DNA of 64,000 nt, taken from the NCBI RefSeq assembly GCF_021021415.1, contig NZ_JAINWJ010000014.1, positions 62,001 to 126,000 on the forward strand. The letters run 5' to 3'. This DNA is from Martelella mediterranea (GTDB taxonomy: Bacteria > Pseudomonadota > Alphaproteobacteria > Rhizobiales > Rhizobiaceae). The notes under the pieces are model-generated. The model was not told the DNA's origin, ran no database searches, and saw only the letters and a list, made by a program, of their open reading frames with translations. Numbering within the stretch: position 1 is the first letter of the stretch; every line of letters starts with the position of its first letter. Made by a program: the position numbers and the translations under genes. Positions 33,338 through 41,814 of the stretch are shown piece by piece.

Positions 33338-34150
33338 ATGATTTCGAGCCACCTTCTTTCGAGGTCCATCTTGTCGGCGCTGATCGTGATTGCCTACGCG
33401 GTCATTCTCGCGCCCGTGGTGACCGTGGTGGCGATCAGCTTTTTCGACCAGGGCATCATCAGCTTTCCGCCCGACGGGCTCACCCTGCGGTGGTTCGTCA
33501 ACGCCTGGGCGCGGCGTGAATTCACGCAAGGCCTGATCATGAGCCTGGAGCTGGCGCTGATCGCGACCGCCATCGGCGTGCCGCTCGGAACGCTGGCAGC
33601 CTACGGGCTCAATCGCGGCCGGTTTCGCGGCAAGGGCGTGATTTCCACGCTGCTGCTCGGGCCGCTCGCGGTGCCAGCCATCATCATGGGGACCGCGCTT
33701 TATATCTTCTACATCCGCGCCGAAGCGATCATCGACCAGACGATCGTCGGCACGACGGCGGGACTGGTGGCCGCCCATGTGCTGCTGACGATCCCGTGGA
33801 CGGTGCGTCTGGTCGCCGCCAGCATGGAAGGCGTCGATCTGCGCGTCGAGGAAGCCGCCGCCAATCTCGGCGCGCCGCCGGTTGTCGTCGCCTGGCGGAT
33901 CACCCTGCCCATGCTGCGCTCCGGCATTGTCGCGGCCAGCATGTTTTCCTTCATCCAGAGTTTCGAGAATCTAGAGCTTTCGCTGCTGCTGATCGGCCCC
34001 GGCAAGATCACGCTGCCGGTCGCGATGCTGAACTATCTCGAATTCAAGATCGACCCGACGCTTGCCGCTGTCGGCACGATCCAGATCCTTCTGATCGGCG
34101 TGCTGATGCTGGTGACCGACCGCTACGTCAAGCTGTCGCGCGTCCTATGA
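33338..34150 (+). CDS. ABC transporter permease, PotC-like
   Basis: 270 residues with six hydrophobic segments, from ILSALIVIAYAVILAPVVTV at the start to LIGVLMLVTDRYVKL at the end, and the cytoplasmic EAA loop VEEAAANLGAPPVVVAWRIT-type sequence that contacts the ATPase. Belongs to the spermidine/putrescine/ferric-iron-type permease group. An in-frame ATG at 33278 overlaps the second operator and has no ribosome site; ATG at 33338 follows GAGGAAAAGC. The same 12 bases begin both candidate starts. First gene of the importer-glucosidase operon. Confidence 0.88.
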   Translation: MISSHLLSRSILSALIVIAYAVILAPVVTVVAISFFDQGIISFPPDGLTLRWFVNAWARREFTQGLIMSLELALIATAIGVPLGTLAAYGLNRGRFRGKGVISTLLLGPLAVPAIIMGTALYIFYIRAEAIIDQTIVGTTAGLVAAHVLLTIPWTVRLVAASMEGVDLRVEEAAANLGAPPVVVAWRITLPMLRSGIVAASMFSFIQSFENLELSLLLIGPGKITLPVAMLNYLEFKIDPTLAAVGTIQILLIGVLMLVTDRYVKLSRVL

Positions 34151-34171
34151 CCCCAAGGCCCGGAGAGTGTT

Positions 34172-35257
34172 TTGAGCGAACTGATCATTGAACATCTTGC
34201 CAAGGCCTATGGCGACACCCGCGTCGTGAAGGACATCAACCTTCACGTCGAGGAAGGCGAACTGGTGGCGTTGCTCGGGCCATCGGGATGCGGAAAATCC
34301 ACGACATTGCGGATGATCGCCGGCTTCGTGAAGCCGACCGAGGGGCGGATCCTGCTTGGCGGCGAGGACATCTCCCGGCTACCGCCCTACCGTCGCGACA
34401 CCGGCATGGTGTTCCAGTCCTATGCGCTGTTTCCGCATATGAGCGTCGCCGCCAATGTCGGCTTCGGCCTTGAAATGCGCAAGATCGGCCGGGCCGAACG
34501 CGACGAGCGGATCAGACAGGCGCTGGAAATGGTGCGGCTCGACCATCTGGCCGAGCGCATGCCGCGTCAGCTTTCGGGCGGCCAGCAGCAGCGCGTGGCG
34601 CTCGCCCGGGCGCTGGCGATCAACCCGAAAATGCTGCTGCTCGACGAGCCGCTTTCCAATCTGGACGCCAAGCTGCGCGGCGAGGTGCAGCATGAGATCC
34701 GCAACCTGCAGCAGCGGCTGGGGCTGACGACGCTGATGGTGACCCACGACCAGGACGAGGCGCTGACCATGGCCGACCGCCTGGCGATGATGGAAGGCGG
34801 CGTGGTCCGCCAGATCGGCACGCCGCAGGAAATCTACGACACGCCGGATGATGTCTATGTCGCCGGCTTCATCGGCCGCTGCAACCTGATCGCGGGCCGG
34901 CAAAAGGCGCCGGGGCTGTTTGTCAGCGAGGGCGGATCGGAACTGCCCTGCGATCCCGCGAGTGATGCGGGCGCGCGGGAGGTGACCTTCGCCCTGCGCC
35001 CGGAAAAGATCACACTTGTCCCCGTCGCCTCCGAGCCCGACCCCGGAGACGCCGCGACGCGCCAGCGCGCGCGGATCAGCGGCATGGCCTATCTCGGCGC
35101 CCAGACGGAGTTCGAGCTCGATCTTGCCGGCACATCGCTTGTCGCGGTCATGCCCACGCCCTCCCGCAACACCCCTCTTTCCGCTCTCAAGCCCGGAGCG
35201 GAGGTTTTCGCAACATGGCAGGCGCAGGACGCGCGCCTGCTTGCCGAGCGGCCCTGA
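34172..35257 (+). CDS. ABC transporter ATP-binding protein, PotA-like
   Basis: 361 residues. Complete nucleotide-binding domain: Walker A LLGPSGCGKSTTLRMIAGF, Q-loop GMVFQSYALFPHMSV, signature RQLSGGQQQRVALARAL, Walker B MLLLDEPLSNLD, H-loop MVTHDQDEALTMAD; the C-terminal 120 residues form a TOBE domain (REVTFALRPEKITLVP). Starts with TTG after CCGGAGAGTGT. Powers the importer with permeases at 33338 and 36389 and the receptor at 35332. Confidence 0.94.
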   Translation: MSELIIEHLAKAYGDTRVVKDINLHVEEGELVALLGPSGCGKSTTLRMIAGFVKPTEGRILLGGEDISRLPPYRRDTGMVFQSYALFPHMSVAANVGFGLEMRKIGRAERDERIRQALEMVRLDHLAERMPRQLSGGQQQRVALARALAINPKMLLLDEPLSNLDAKLRGEVQHEIRNLQQRLGLTTLMVTHDQDEALTMADRLAMMEGGVVRQIGTPQEIYDTPDDVYVAGFIGRCNLIAGRQKAPGLFVSEGGSELPCDPASDAGAREVTFALRPEKITLVPVASEPDPGDAATRQRARISGMAYLGAQTEFELDLAGTSLVAVMPTPSRNTPLSALKPGAEVFATWQAQDARLLAERP

Positions 35258-35331
35258 ACGGCCCCGGACCAGGCAAGCCGGGTCTGAACGATCCGGACGA
35301 GAAGACGATCAAAAGGAAGAGTGAACAGCCT

Positions 35332-36387
35332 ATGTCAGACAGAATGAAAACAACCCGCCGCGCTTTCCTCGTGGGCACCGCCGCGACATCGCTTATCGCG
35401 CTCGGCGCCGCCGGGCCGGCCTTTTCCGCCGACAAGGGCACCGTGATTGCCTCCGTCTTCGGCGGCGACTATGGCGATATCCTGCGCGCGACCGTCGATG
35501 AGGCGATCATGGCCCCGGAAGGCTACGAGGTCCTTCAGGACATCTCCTCGACCGAGGCCCGCCAGACCAAGCTCAGAACCGAGAAGATGCGCGCCAAGTC
35601 GAGCTTCGACGTGGCCGTGCTCGCCGACCTCGACATGTATCCGATGGCAAAGCTCGGCGTGCTGTCGGAAGTCACCGAGGAGAACGTTCCGCGGCTTTCC
35701 GCGGTCATCCCGGCTCTGCGCAAGACCTATTCGGTGCCCCAGATCTATTCCTACATCGCCATACTCTACAATCCGGAGAAGGTCACCACGCCGCCGACCT
35801 CCTACGCCGATCTGTGGAAGCCGGAATACAAGGGCAAGATCGGCGTATCCGACAAGCTGCATGTGGCGACCTCGGCCGTGGCCGCGCTGGTCGGCGGCGG
35901 CTCGATGAGCGATTTCACCCCCGGCCAGGCCAAGCTTCTCGAACTCAAGGACAAGCAGGACGTCCAGATCCTGCCCTCGAACGAAGCGATCGCCGGGGCC
36001 TTCGAAAGCGGCGATATCTGGATCACGCTCAACTACGTCTCCAGGGCGTATTCCTGGCGCCAGAGCGGCCTCAACATCGAACGCGCCGTGCCATCGGAGG
36101 GCGCGATCCCGATCGCGTTCGAGATGGCCGTGCCGAAGAACGCCCCCAACAAGGAGGGCGGCTTCGCCTATCTCGATGCGGCGCTCGACCCCGAGGCCCA
36201 AATCGGCTTCGCCGCCAAGATGGGCTACCTGCCGACCGTGACCGACGCCGAACTGCCTGCGGAACTCGAGGCGGCAATCGGCCTGCCTGCGGCGGACCAG
36301 GATCGCCTGATCCGGCTCGATGACGACTATCTGATGCAGCATCAGACGGAGATCCTCGACTTCTGGAACCGCGAGTTCAAGGGCTGA
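35332..36387 (+). CDS. ABC transporter substrate-binding protein, PotD-like, Tat-type signal
   Basis: 351 residues. The N terminus MKTTRRAFLVGTAATSLIAL has a twin-arginine motif followed by a hydrophobic stretch and AFSA cleavage site, so it may be exported folded by Tat. Mature part resembles the PotD/iron receptor group (VIASVFGGDYGDILRATVDE, YSYIAILYNPEKVTTPPTSY, ADLWKPEYKGKIGVSD). The frame opens at 35215 but ATG at 35332 after AAAAGGAAGAG gives the signal peptide. Context of a beta-glucosidase and LacI regulator points to a glycoside ligand instead of a polyamine. Confidence 0.88.
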   Translation: MSDRMKTTRRAFLVGTAATSLIALGAAGPAFSADKGTVIASVFGGDYGDILRATVDEAIMAPEGYEVLQDISSTEARQTKLRTEKMRAKSSFDVAVLADLDMYPMAKLGVLSEVTEENVPRLSAVIPALRKTYSVPQIYSYIAILYNPEKVTTPPTSYADLWKPEYKGKIGVSDKLHVATSAVAALVGGGSMSDFTPGQAKLLELKDKQDVQILPSNEAIAGAFESGDIWITLNYVSRAYSWRQSGLNIERAVPSEGAIPIAFEMAVPKNAPNKEGGFAYLDAALDPEAQIGFAAKMGYLPTVTDAELPAELEAAIGLPAADQDRLIRLDDDYLMQHQTEILDFWNREFKG

Positions 36388-36388
36388 A

Positions 36389-37219
36389 ATGGCACTCCTG
36401 GTTTTTCCCGCCGCGCTGCTGGTTTTCGTTCTGCTGGTCCTGCCGATGGCGGGTCTCTTCAGAATGTCGCTCAACCACTACAGCCCGATGGAGATGATGA
36501 CCGCGGCGTTCAGCGGGAAAAACTACATCGCCGCGCTGACCGATCCCTATTACCAGGAGATCATCCTGACGACGGTCGGCGTGGCGTTCCTGTGCATGAC
36601 GCTCTGCCTCCTGCTCTCGCTCGCGCCGGCCTATTGGCTGGCGCGCATGCAGAGCCGGTGGAAATCGGTGCTGATCATCCTGACGCTGTTTCCGCTGCTG
36701 GTCGGCAATGTGGTCCGGGCGGCGGGATGGATGGCGCTGCTCAGCACCCATGGCGCGATCAACGCCTTCCTCGGCATGTTCGGCATCGGCCCGCTCACGC
36801 TGATGTACACCCCGCTCGCCGTGGTGGTGGGCACGACGGCGGTGGTACTGCCCTATATGATCCTCACGCTTTCCTCCGTCGTGGAAACCGTTCCGCGCGA
36901 CACCGAGGAAGCCGCCGCCAATCTCGGCGCGACACCGTTGAAGGTGTTCTTCCGCGTCCTGTTACCGCAAGCGGCCCCCGGGGTTCTCGCGGGCAGCATG
37001 CTGGTGTTCATCCTTTCCATGAACGCCTATGCGACCCCGGTCCTGCTCGGCGGCCCCGGCTTCACCATGCTGGCCCCTGCCGTCTACGACCAGTTCATGA
37101 CCGCCGGAAACTGGCCCTTCGGCGCGGCGCTCGCCTTCGTCCTCCTGGCCACGACCCTCATTCTAACAATGGCTGTGAGCTACGGGCTCTCGCGGTCCCT
37201 CAAGCGCCGCGCCGGCTGA
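36389..37219 (+). CDS. ABC transporter permease, PotB-like
   Basis: 276 residues, six hydrophobic segments beginning FPAALLVFVLLVLPMAGLF, with the EAA loop DTEEAAANLGATPLKVFFRV. Partner of the permease at 33338. It starts one base after the receptor stop, a tightly packed operon. The gene order (permease, ATPase, receptor, permease) separates the two permease genes, less usual than adjacent placement but seen in this family. Confidence 0.88.
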   Translation: MALLVFPAALLVFVLLVLPMAGLFRMSLNHYSPMEMMTAAFSGKNYIAALTDPYYQEIILTTVGVAFLCMTLCLLLSLAPAYWLARMQSRWKSVLIILTLFPLLVGNVVRAAGWMALLSTHGAINAFLGMFGIGPLTLMYTPLAVVVGTTAVVLPYMILTLSSVVETVPRDTEEAAANLGATPLKVFFRVLLPQAAPGVLAGSMLVFILSMNAYATPVLLGGPGFTMLAPAVYDQFMTAGNWPFGAALAFVLLATTLILTMAVSYGLSRSLKRRAG

Positions 37220-37234
37220 AACAGATATTTTGAC

Positions 37235-39640
37235 ATGACCGACATGACCCTCGACGAAAAGCTCGACGCGATGACGCTTGCCGAGCAGGTCAGCCTGCTC
37301 TCCGGCGCGTCCTTCTGGCGCACGGCAGCCATCGATCGCCTCGGCATTCCAGCCGTGAAGATGACCGATGGCCCAAATGGCGCGCGCGGGGAGGATTTTT
37401 CCGGCGGCGTGCGATCCGCCGCCTATCCGGTCGCGATCGCGCTCGCGGCGACGTTCGATCCCGACCTCGTCCATGAAATCGGCGCGGATCTGGCCCGCGA
37501 GGCGCGTTCGAAGGGCGCGCGCATTTTGCTCGGCCCGACCGTGAACATGCATCGCAACCCGCTCAACGGGCGCAATTTCGAGTGTTTTTCCGAGGATCCC
37601 GTTCTCGCCTCGACCATGGCGGTCGCCTATGTCAGGGGCGTCCAGTCGCAGGGCGTCGCCGCCACGATCAAGCATTTCATCGGCAATGAATGCGAGCATG
37701 AGCGCCGCACCACCAGTTCCGAGATCGACGAGAAGACGCTGCGCGAGATCTATCTCCCGCCCTTCGAGGCGGCTGTGAAAGAGGCCGGCGTTGCCTGCGT
37801 GATGACCGCCTATAACGCGCTCAACGGCGTCCATACCTCCGAAAATCCGTGGCTGCTCGATACCGTCCTGCGCCAGGAATGGGGGTTTGAGGGCGTCGTG
37901 ATGTCGGACTGGACGGCAACCCATTCAACCGCAGCGGCCCTTGTCGCCGGTCTCGATCTCGAAATGCCGGGACCGGGGAAATTCCGCGGCGACATGCTGG
38001 TCGAGGCCGTCGAAAACGGAGATGTGCCGCGCGAAGCCGTCCGCCGCGCCGCCCGAAGGGTGCTGAGGCTGATCGAGCGCGTTGGTGCGAAAACGACTGA
38101 CGATCTGGAGACCGAGCGCGCCGAGGACCGGCTCGAAACGCGCACCCTGATCCGTCGCGCCGGCGCGGAGGCCGCCGTCCTGCTGAAGAACGACGGCGAT
38201 CTACTGCCGCTCGCCGGCCCGACGCCCCGCCGCATCGCCGTCATCGGCCCCAATGCGGCAAGGGCGGTGATGTTCGGCGGTGGCTCGGCCCAGATCAATG
38301 CCCATTATGCGATCTCTCCGCTCGAAGGCATCCGCGCGGCGTTTCCCGATGCGCAGGTCGACTATGCGCTCGGCTGTCCCGGCGACCGTTACCTGCCGCT
38401 GATCGACGGCCCCATCGACATCCGTTTTTTTGCGGGAACCGATTTTTCCGGCCCGCCAGTGCTCACCAAGACCGGTGCCAGGAGCGAGTTCCGCTGGTTC
38501 GGGCCGGTGGCGGCCGAGGTCGATCACCGCGCGTTTTCGGCACGGCTTTCGGCTCGCTACGAGGCGCGCGAAACGGGATGGCATGAGATCGGCCTGATGA
38601 GCGCGGGCACCAGCCGCCTCGCCATCGATGGAGAACCTATTCTCGAAGCATGGGAGACTTGGACGCGCGGCTTCAGCTATTTCGGCCATGGCTGCGCCGA
38701 GCGGCGCGGCCGGGTCCATCTCGAAGCCGGAAAACGCTATGAAATCAGCGTCGATTACGCCTGCGGCGACGGCATCACCACCACGCTGAAGGCCGTGCGC
38801 TTCGGCCTCAGGGCGCCCTCGGCGCTCGGTTCGCTCGAGGATGCCGTGGCGCTCGCGCGCAAGGTCGATGCGGTCGTCGTGGTCGCCGGCCTCAACGACG
38901 ACTGGGAAACCGAGGCGGAGGACCGCGAAAGCTTCGACCTGCCGCCCGCGCAGAACGCGCTGATCGAGGCGGTGGTGGCTGCAAACCGCTCGACCATCGT
39001 CGTCATGCAGTCCGGGGCGCCCGTTGCCATGCCCTGGGCGGCAAAAGTGCCAGCGATCCTGCAATTATGGTATCCGGGCCAGGAATGCGGCAACGCGCTG
39101 GCCGACATTCTTACGGGCAAAGCCGAGCCGGGCGGACACCTGCCCCAGAGTTTTCCCGCCGAGGGTGAGGACTACGGCGCGCTCACCCGGTGCCCCGAGG
39201 CCCACGGCAAGGTTGTCTACGCCGAAGGAACGGCCATCGGCTATCGCGGCTTTGCCGCGCGCGGCACGCGGCCGCAATTCCCCTTCGGCCACGGCCTTGG
39301 TTACGCAAGGATCGAATTTATCGATGCACGGCTCGCCTGCGCGGGATCGGCGGTCACTGTCGAGCTTGATCTTTCCAACCGGTCGGAGCGCGCCGGCGGC
39401 ACGGTCGCGCAGATCTACCTGATGAGCGAAACCGGCGCGCCGATACGCCTCGTCGGCTTTTCGAAGGTCACGCTCGAAGCCCGTGAGGCCCGGAGCGTCA
39501 CAATCACGATCCCGGAACGCAGGCTTTGCACATGGGACCCCGACCAGCGCGCGTGGGTACGTACCCCCCTCCCCCTCACACTTGCCATCGGCGCTTCGTC
39601 CGCAGATTTTAGCATTATGAAAACCGTCGCGCCTGAATAG
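37235..39640 (+). CDS. Glycoside hydrolase family 3 beta-glucosidase with PA14 insert
   Basis: 801 residues. GH3 N-terminal barrel with KMTDGPNGARGEDFSGGV near the start, HFIGNECEHERRTTSSEID, and the nucleophile Asp in GFEGVVMSDWTATHST. The second GH3 domain is split by a PA14-like beta domain (about 390-530: IDIRFFAGTDFSGPPVLTKT, SARYEARETGWHEIGLMSAG) as in BglX-like and KmBglI-type enzymes, where PA14 shapes the substrate site. A C-terminal FnIII-like domain ends the protein. No signal peptide, so it acts on imported glycoside in the cytoplasm. Last gene of the LacI-controlled operon. Confidence 0.93.
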   Translation: MTDMTLDEKLDAMTLAEQVSLLSGASFWRTAAIDRLGIPAVKMTDGPNGARGEDFSGGVRSAAYPVAIALAATFDPDLVHEIGADLAREARSKGARILLGPTVNMHRNPLNGRNFECFSEDPVLASTMAVAYVRGVQSQGVAATIKHFIGNECEHERRTTSSEIDEKTLREIYLPPFEAAVKEAGVACVMTAYNALNGVHTSENPWLLDTVLRQEWGFEGVVMSDWTATHSTAAALVAGLDLEMPGPGKFRGDMLVEAVENGDVPREAVRRAARRVLRLIERVGAKTTDDLETERAEDRLETRTLIRRAGAEAAVLLKNDGDLLPLAGPTPRRIAVIGPNAARAVMFGGGSAQINAHYAISPLEGIRAAFPDAQVDYALGCPGDRYLPLIDGPIDIRFFAGTDFSGPPVLTKTGARSEFRWFGPVAAEVDHRAFSARLSARYEARETGWHEIGLMSAGTSRLAIDGEPILEAWETWTRGFSYFGHGCAERRGRVHLEAGKRYEISVDYACGDGITTTLKAVRFGLRAPSALGSLEDAVALARKVDAVVVVAGLNDDWETEAEDRESFDLPPAQNALIEAVVAANRSTIVVMQSGAPVAMPWAAKVPAILQLWYPGQECGNALADILTGKAEPGGHLPQSFPAEGEDYGALTRCPEAHGKVVYAEGTAIGYRGFAARGTRPQFPFGHGLGYARIEFIDARLACAGSAVTVELDLSNRSERAGGTVAQIYLMSETGAPIRLVGFSKVTLEAREARSVTITIPERRLCTWDPDQRAWVRTPLPLTLAIGASSADFSIMKTVAPE

Positions 39641-39658
39641 TAGTAGGTGGTTTGGGCG

Positions 39659-39693
39659 GATCATCCACGATTTTTTTGCAAACGTGGATGATC
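39659..39693. terminator. Perfect 11-bp inverted repeat between convergent genes
   Basis: GATCATCCACG (39659-39669) pairs with CGTGGATGATC (39683-39693); the 13-base loop carries a run of seven T. It lies 18 bases after the GH3 stop and 22 bases before the convergent aldolase stop, the place for a bidirectional terminator, although the T-run is in the loop instead of after the stem. Confidence 0.6.
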
Positions 39694-39715
39694 TCCTGCC
39701 TGATATCAAAGACCA

Positions 39716-40630
39716 TCAGGCCCCTTCCACGGGTCGCTCACCGCCGGCCAAGGCAATCGCGGTTGCAAAACGGTCTATCTCGGACAGGCCGAATTCGGTT
39801 GGCCGAAGAGCAGGCGCACGGTCCCTCACCTCTTCTATGCCGGCCTGCGAGGCGAACAGACGCTTGCCGTAGCAGAGCATGGCGGGAACGGAGCGCGACA
39901 TGAACACGATCGCCGGCAGAATTTGACCGTGAATGCGTTCCGCCTCGGCCACATCGCCGTTCTGCCAGGCATTGAAAAGCCGCACCTGCGCCTTCACGAA
40001 GTCCGGCGCCGGGATCAACCCCACGCCGCCGGAGCGCAGCAGCGAGATGAACTCGATGCCGCCATGACCGCCGAAAACCCGGTAGGCGCCTTCAGAATCC
40101 CTGATGACGCGAGCGATATCGACCGAGAAGCCTTCGCCTTTGAGCAAGGTGATGTTGGGGTGCTGACGGTTCAGTTCTACGAGTCCTGTGGTCGACAGAG
40201 AGACATCGAGATTGACGGGATTGTTTTGAACGGCGACCTCGATATCCACCGCATCGGCGACGTGGCCGAAAAAGCGGATCAGGTCGGCCTGGGACGTGCC
40301 CTTGATCGCCGGCGGTTGCAGGATGACCCAGTCCGCACCCGCCCTAGCCGCGGCCCTTGCAAAGGCAACCTGGCCGGCGGTTGAGGGTTCGCCAACGGTC
40401 ACTGCATAGGGCACCCTGCCGCCAATCATCTCTCCGACCATTTCCGCAAGATGAAGGCGCTCATTGACGTCCATCTTGTGCACCTCGGTGACAAGCCCCA
40501 GCACCGCGATCCCATGCGCGCCCGCTTCGATGCAGTATTCGACCTGGCGCGCCATGGCGGCACGGTCGAGACGGCCCTGATCGTCCCAGAAGGCATAGAG
40601 GATCGGGTAAATGCCCTTCCAGTCGCTCAT
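39716..40630 (-). CDS. DapA-family aldolase/dehydratase (second copy)
   Basis: 304 residues, DHDPS/N-acetylneuraminate lyase fold. Schiff-base Lys is in ITLLKGEGFSV; the entry motif GLVTEVHKMDVNERLHL is typical. The catalytic Tyr of the usual YNxP motif is replaced: here VQNNPVN, Gln in its place. The reaction is probably cleavage or dehydration of a 2-keto-3-deoxy sugar acid, not lysine synthesis. Last gene of the transporter operon; its ATG overlaps the stop of the enolase-superfamily gene by four bases. Confidence 0.85.
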   Translation of the reverse strand: MSDWKGIYPILYAFWDDQGRLDRAAMARQVEYCIEAGAHGIAVLGLVTEVHKMDVNERLHLAEMVGEMIGGRVPYAVTVGEPSTAGQVAFARAAARAGADWVILQPPAIKGTSQADLIRFFGHVADAVDIEVAVQNNPVNLDVSLSTTGLVELNRQHPNITLLKGEGFSVDIARVIRDSEGAYRVFGGHGGIEFISLLRSGGVGLIPAPDFVKAQVRLFNAWQNGDVAEAERIHGQILPAIVFMSRSVPAMLCYGKRLFASQAGIEEVRDRAPALRPTEFGLSEIDRFATAIALAGGERPVEGA

Positions 40631-41814
40631 GCCGTCCCCTTTCGGATATGTTCGAACACCGCCTCGTTCGGCACGACGCCCAGGCCCGGACCTGTCGGAA
40701 TGGTGTAATGCCCGGCCCCGCAGGCCATGTCGCCATCGGTGAAGGCAAGGTTTCGGTCGAAGATCGAGTGCTGGTATTCGTGGTAGGGTACGCGCTGGAG
40801 CGCCGCGGTTGCCTGAAGCGAGGCGGCGGTGAAGATGCCGATCGAGATGGAAGCATGCGGAATGACATTGACATGGAAGGCGTGGGCCATGACGCCGATC
40901 CGGGAAAATTCGGTAATCCCGGTATGGCCGATCTCCGGCTGGATGATGCCCATGGCGCGGGCTTCGAACCGCGGGCGATATTCATAGGTCGTGCGCCATT
41001 CCTCGCCCAGCGCCAGCGGCACGCCGATGCCGCGCGCAACCCGCGCCTGGCCTTCCAGATCCTCCGGCTGGCAGGGGGCTTCGGCAAAATAGAGGTTGAA
41101 CGGCTCCAGCCGCCGGATCAGGCGGATCGCCTCGCTCGCTTCGAATTTCCAGTGCAGGTCGACCATCAGGTCGATATTGGGACCGACCGCCTCGCGCAGC
41201 GCTTCCATCTCGCGGACAATGCCGTCGTCGCTGACGGCTGCGGCGAATTTGATGGCGCGAAACCCCTTGCCGACCCATTCGACCGCGAGCTGGCAGCGTT
41301 CCGCCAGCGTCGCCTTGGGCAGGCCTGAGACATAGGCCGGCAGCGTCTCGTGCCGGCGGCCGCCCAGAAGCTGGGCCACAGAAAGGTTCGCCAGCCTGCC
41401 GAACAGATCCCAGCAGGCGATATCGACGCCGGCCAGGGCATCGACATAATAGCCGCCGAAAAAGCCGCGCACCCGCATCAGGTCGTAGAGGTCCTCATGG
41501 ATCACCGCGGCATCGGACGGGTCGCGGCCGAGCATCACCGGGGCCAGAAGGTTGTCGATGATCGCCTTGACGGCCTCGGGCGCTGCAATCCCGTAGGTCT
41601 CGCCCCAGCCCACCATGCCGCTTTCGCCGGTGATCTTGACCAGCACCGTGAGATCGGATGAGGGATAGATCGAACGGTTGCCCTTGCGGACCAGATAGCC
41701 CTTTTCATTGATGAACTCGCCTTCGCGCAGCGGCCCGAGATAGGGAACCGCGCGCGGAATGTCGATGATGAAGGTTTCGACCTTTGCGATCGCATCCAGT
41801 TGATTGCGGCTCAT
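40627..41814 (-). CDS. Enolase-superfamily sugar-acid dehydratase (mandelate racemase/MLE type)
   Basis: 395 residues. N-terminal capping domain, then barrel with metal ligands Asp (LMVDLHWKF), Glu (LYFAEAP) and Glu (LALGEEWRT); a Lys at FRAIKFAAA and a His at VIPHASISIG are candidate acid/base residues. The usual second Lys of a KxK motif is absent (KFA). Likely dehydrates an aldonate to a 2-keto-3-deoxy acid that a neighbouring DapA-type enzyme then splits. ATGA overlaps at both ends tie it to both DapA-family genes. Confidence 0.87.
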   Translation of the reverse strand: MSRNQLDAIAKVETFIIDIPRAVPYLGPLREGEFINEKGYLVRKGNRSIYPSSDLTVLVKITGESGMVGWGETYGIAAPEAVKAIIDNLLAPVMLGRDPSDAAVIHEDLYDLMRVRGFFGGYYVDALAGVDIACWDLFGRLANLSVAQLLGGRRHETLPAYVSGLPKATLAERCQLAVEWVGKGFRAIKFAAAVSDDGIVREMEALREAVGPNIDLMVDLHWKFEASEAIRLIRRLEPFNLYFAEAPCQPEDLEGQARVARGIGVPLALGEEWRTTYEYRPRFEARAMGIIQPEIGHTGITEFSRIGVMAHAFHVNVIPHASISIGIFTAASLQATAALQRVPYHEYQHSIFDRNLAFTDGDMACGAGHYTIPTGPGLGVVPNEAVFEHIRKGTA

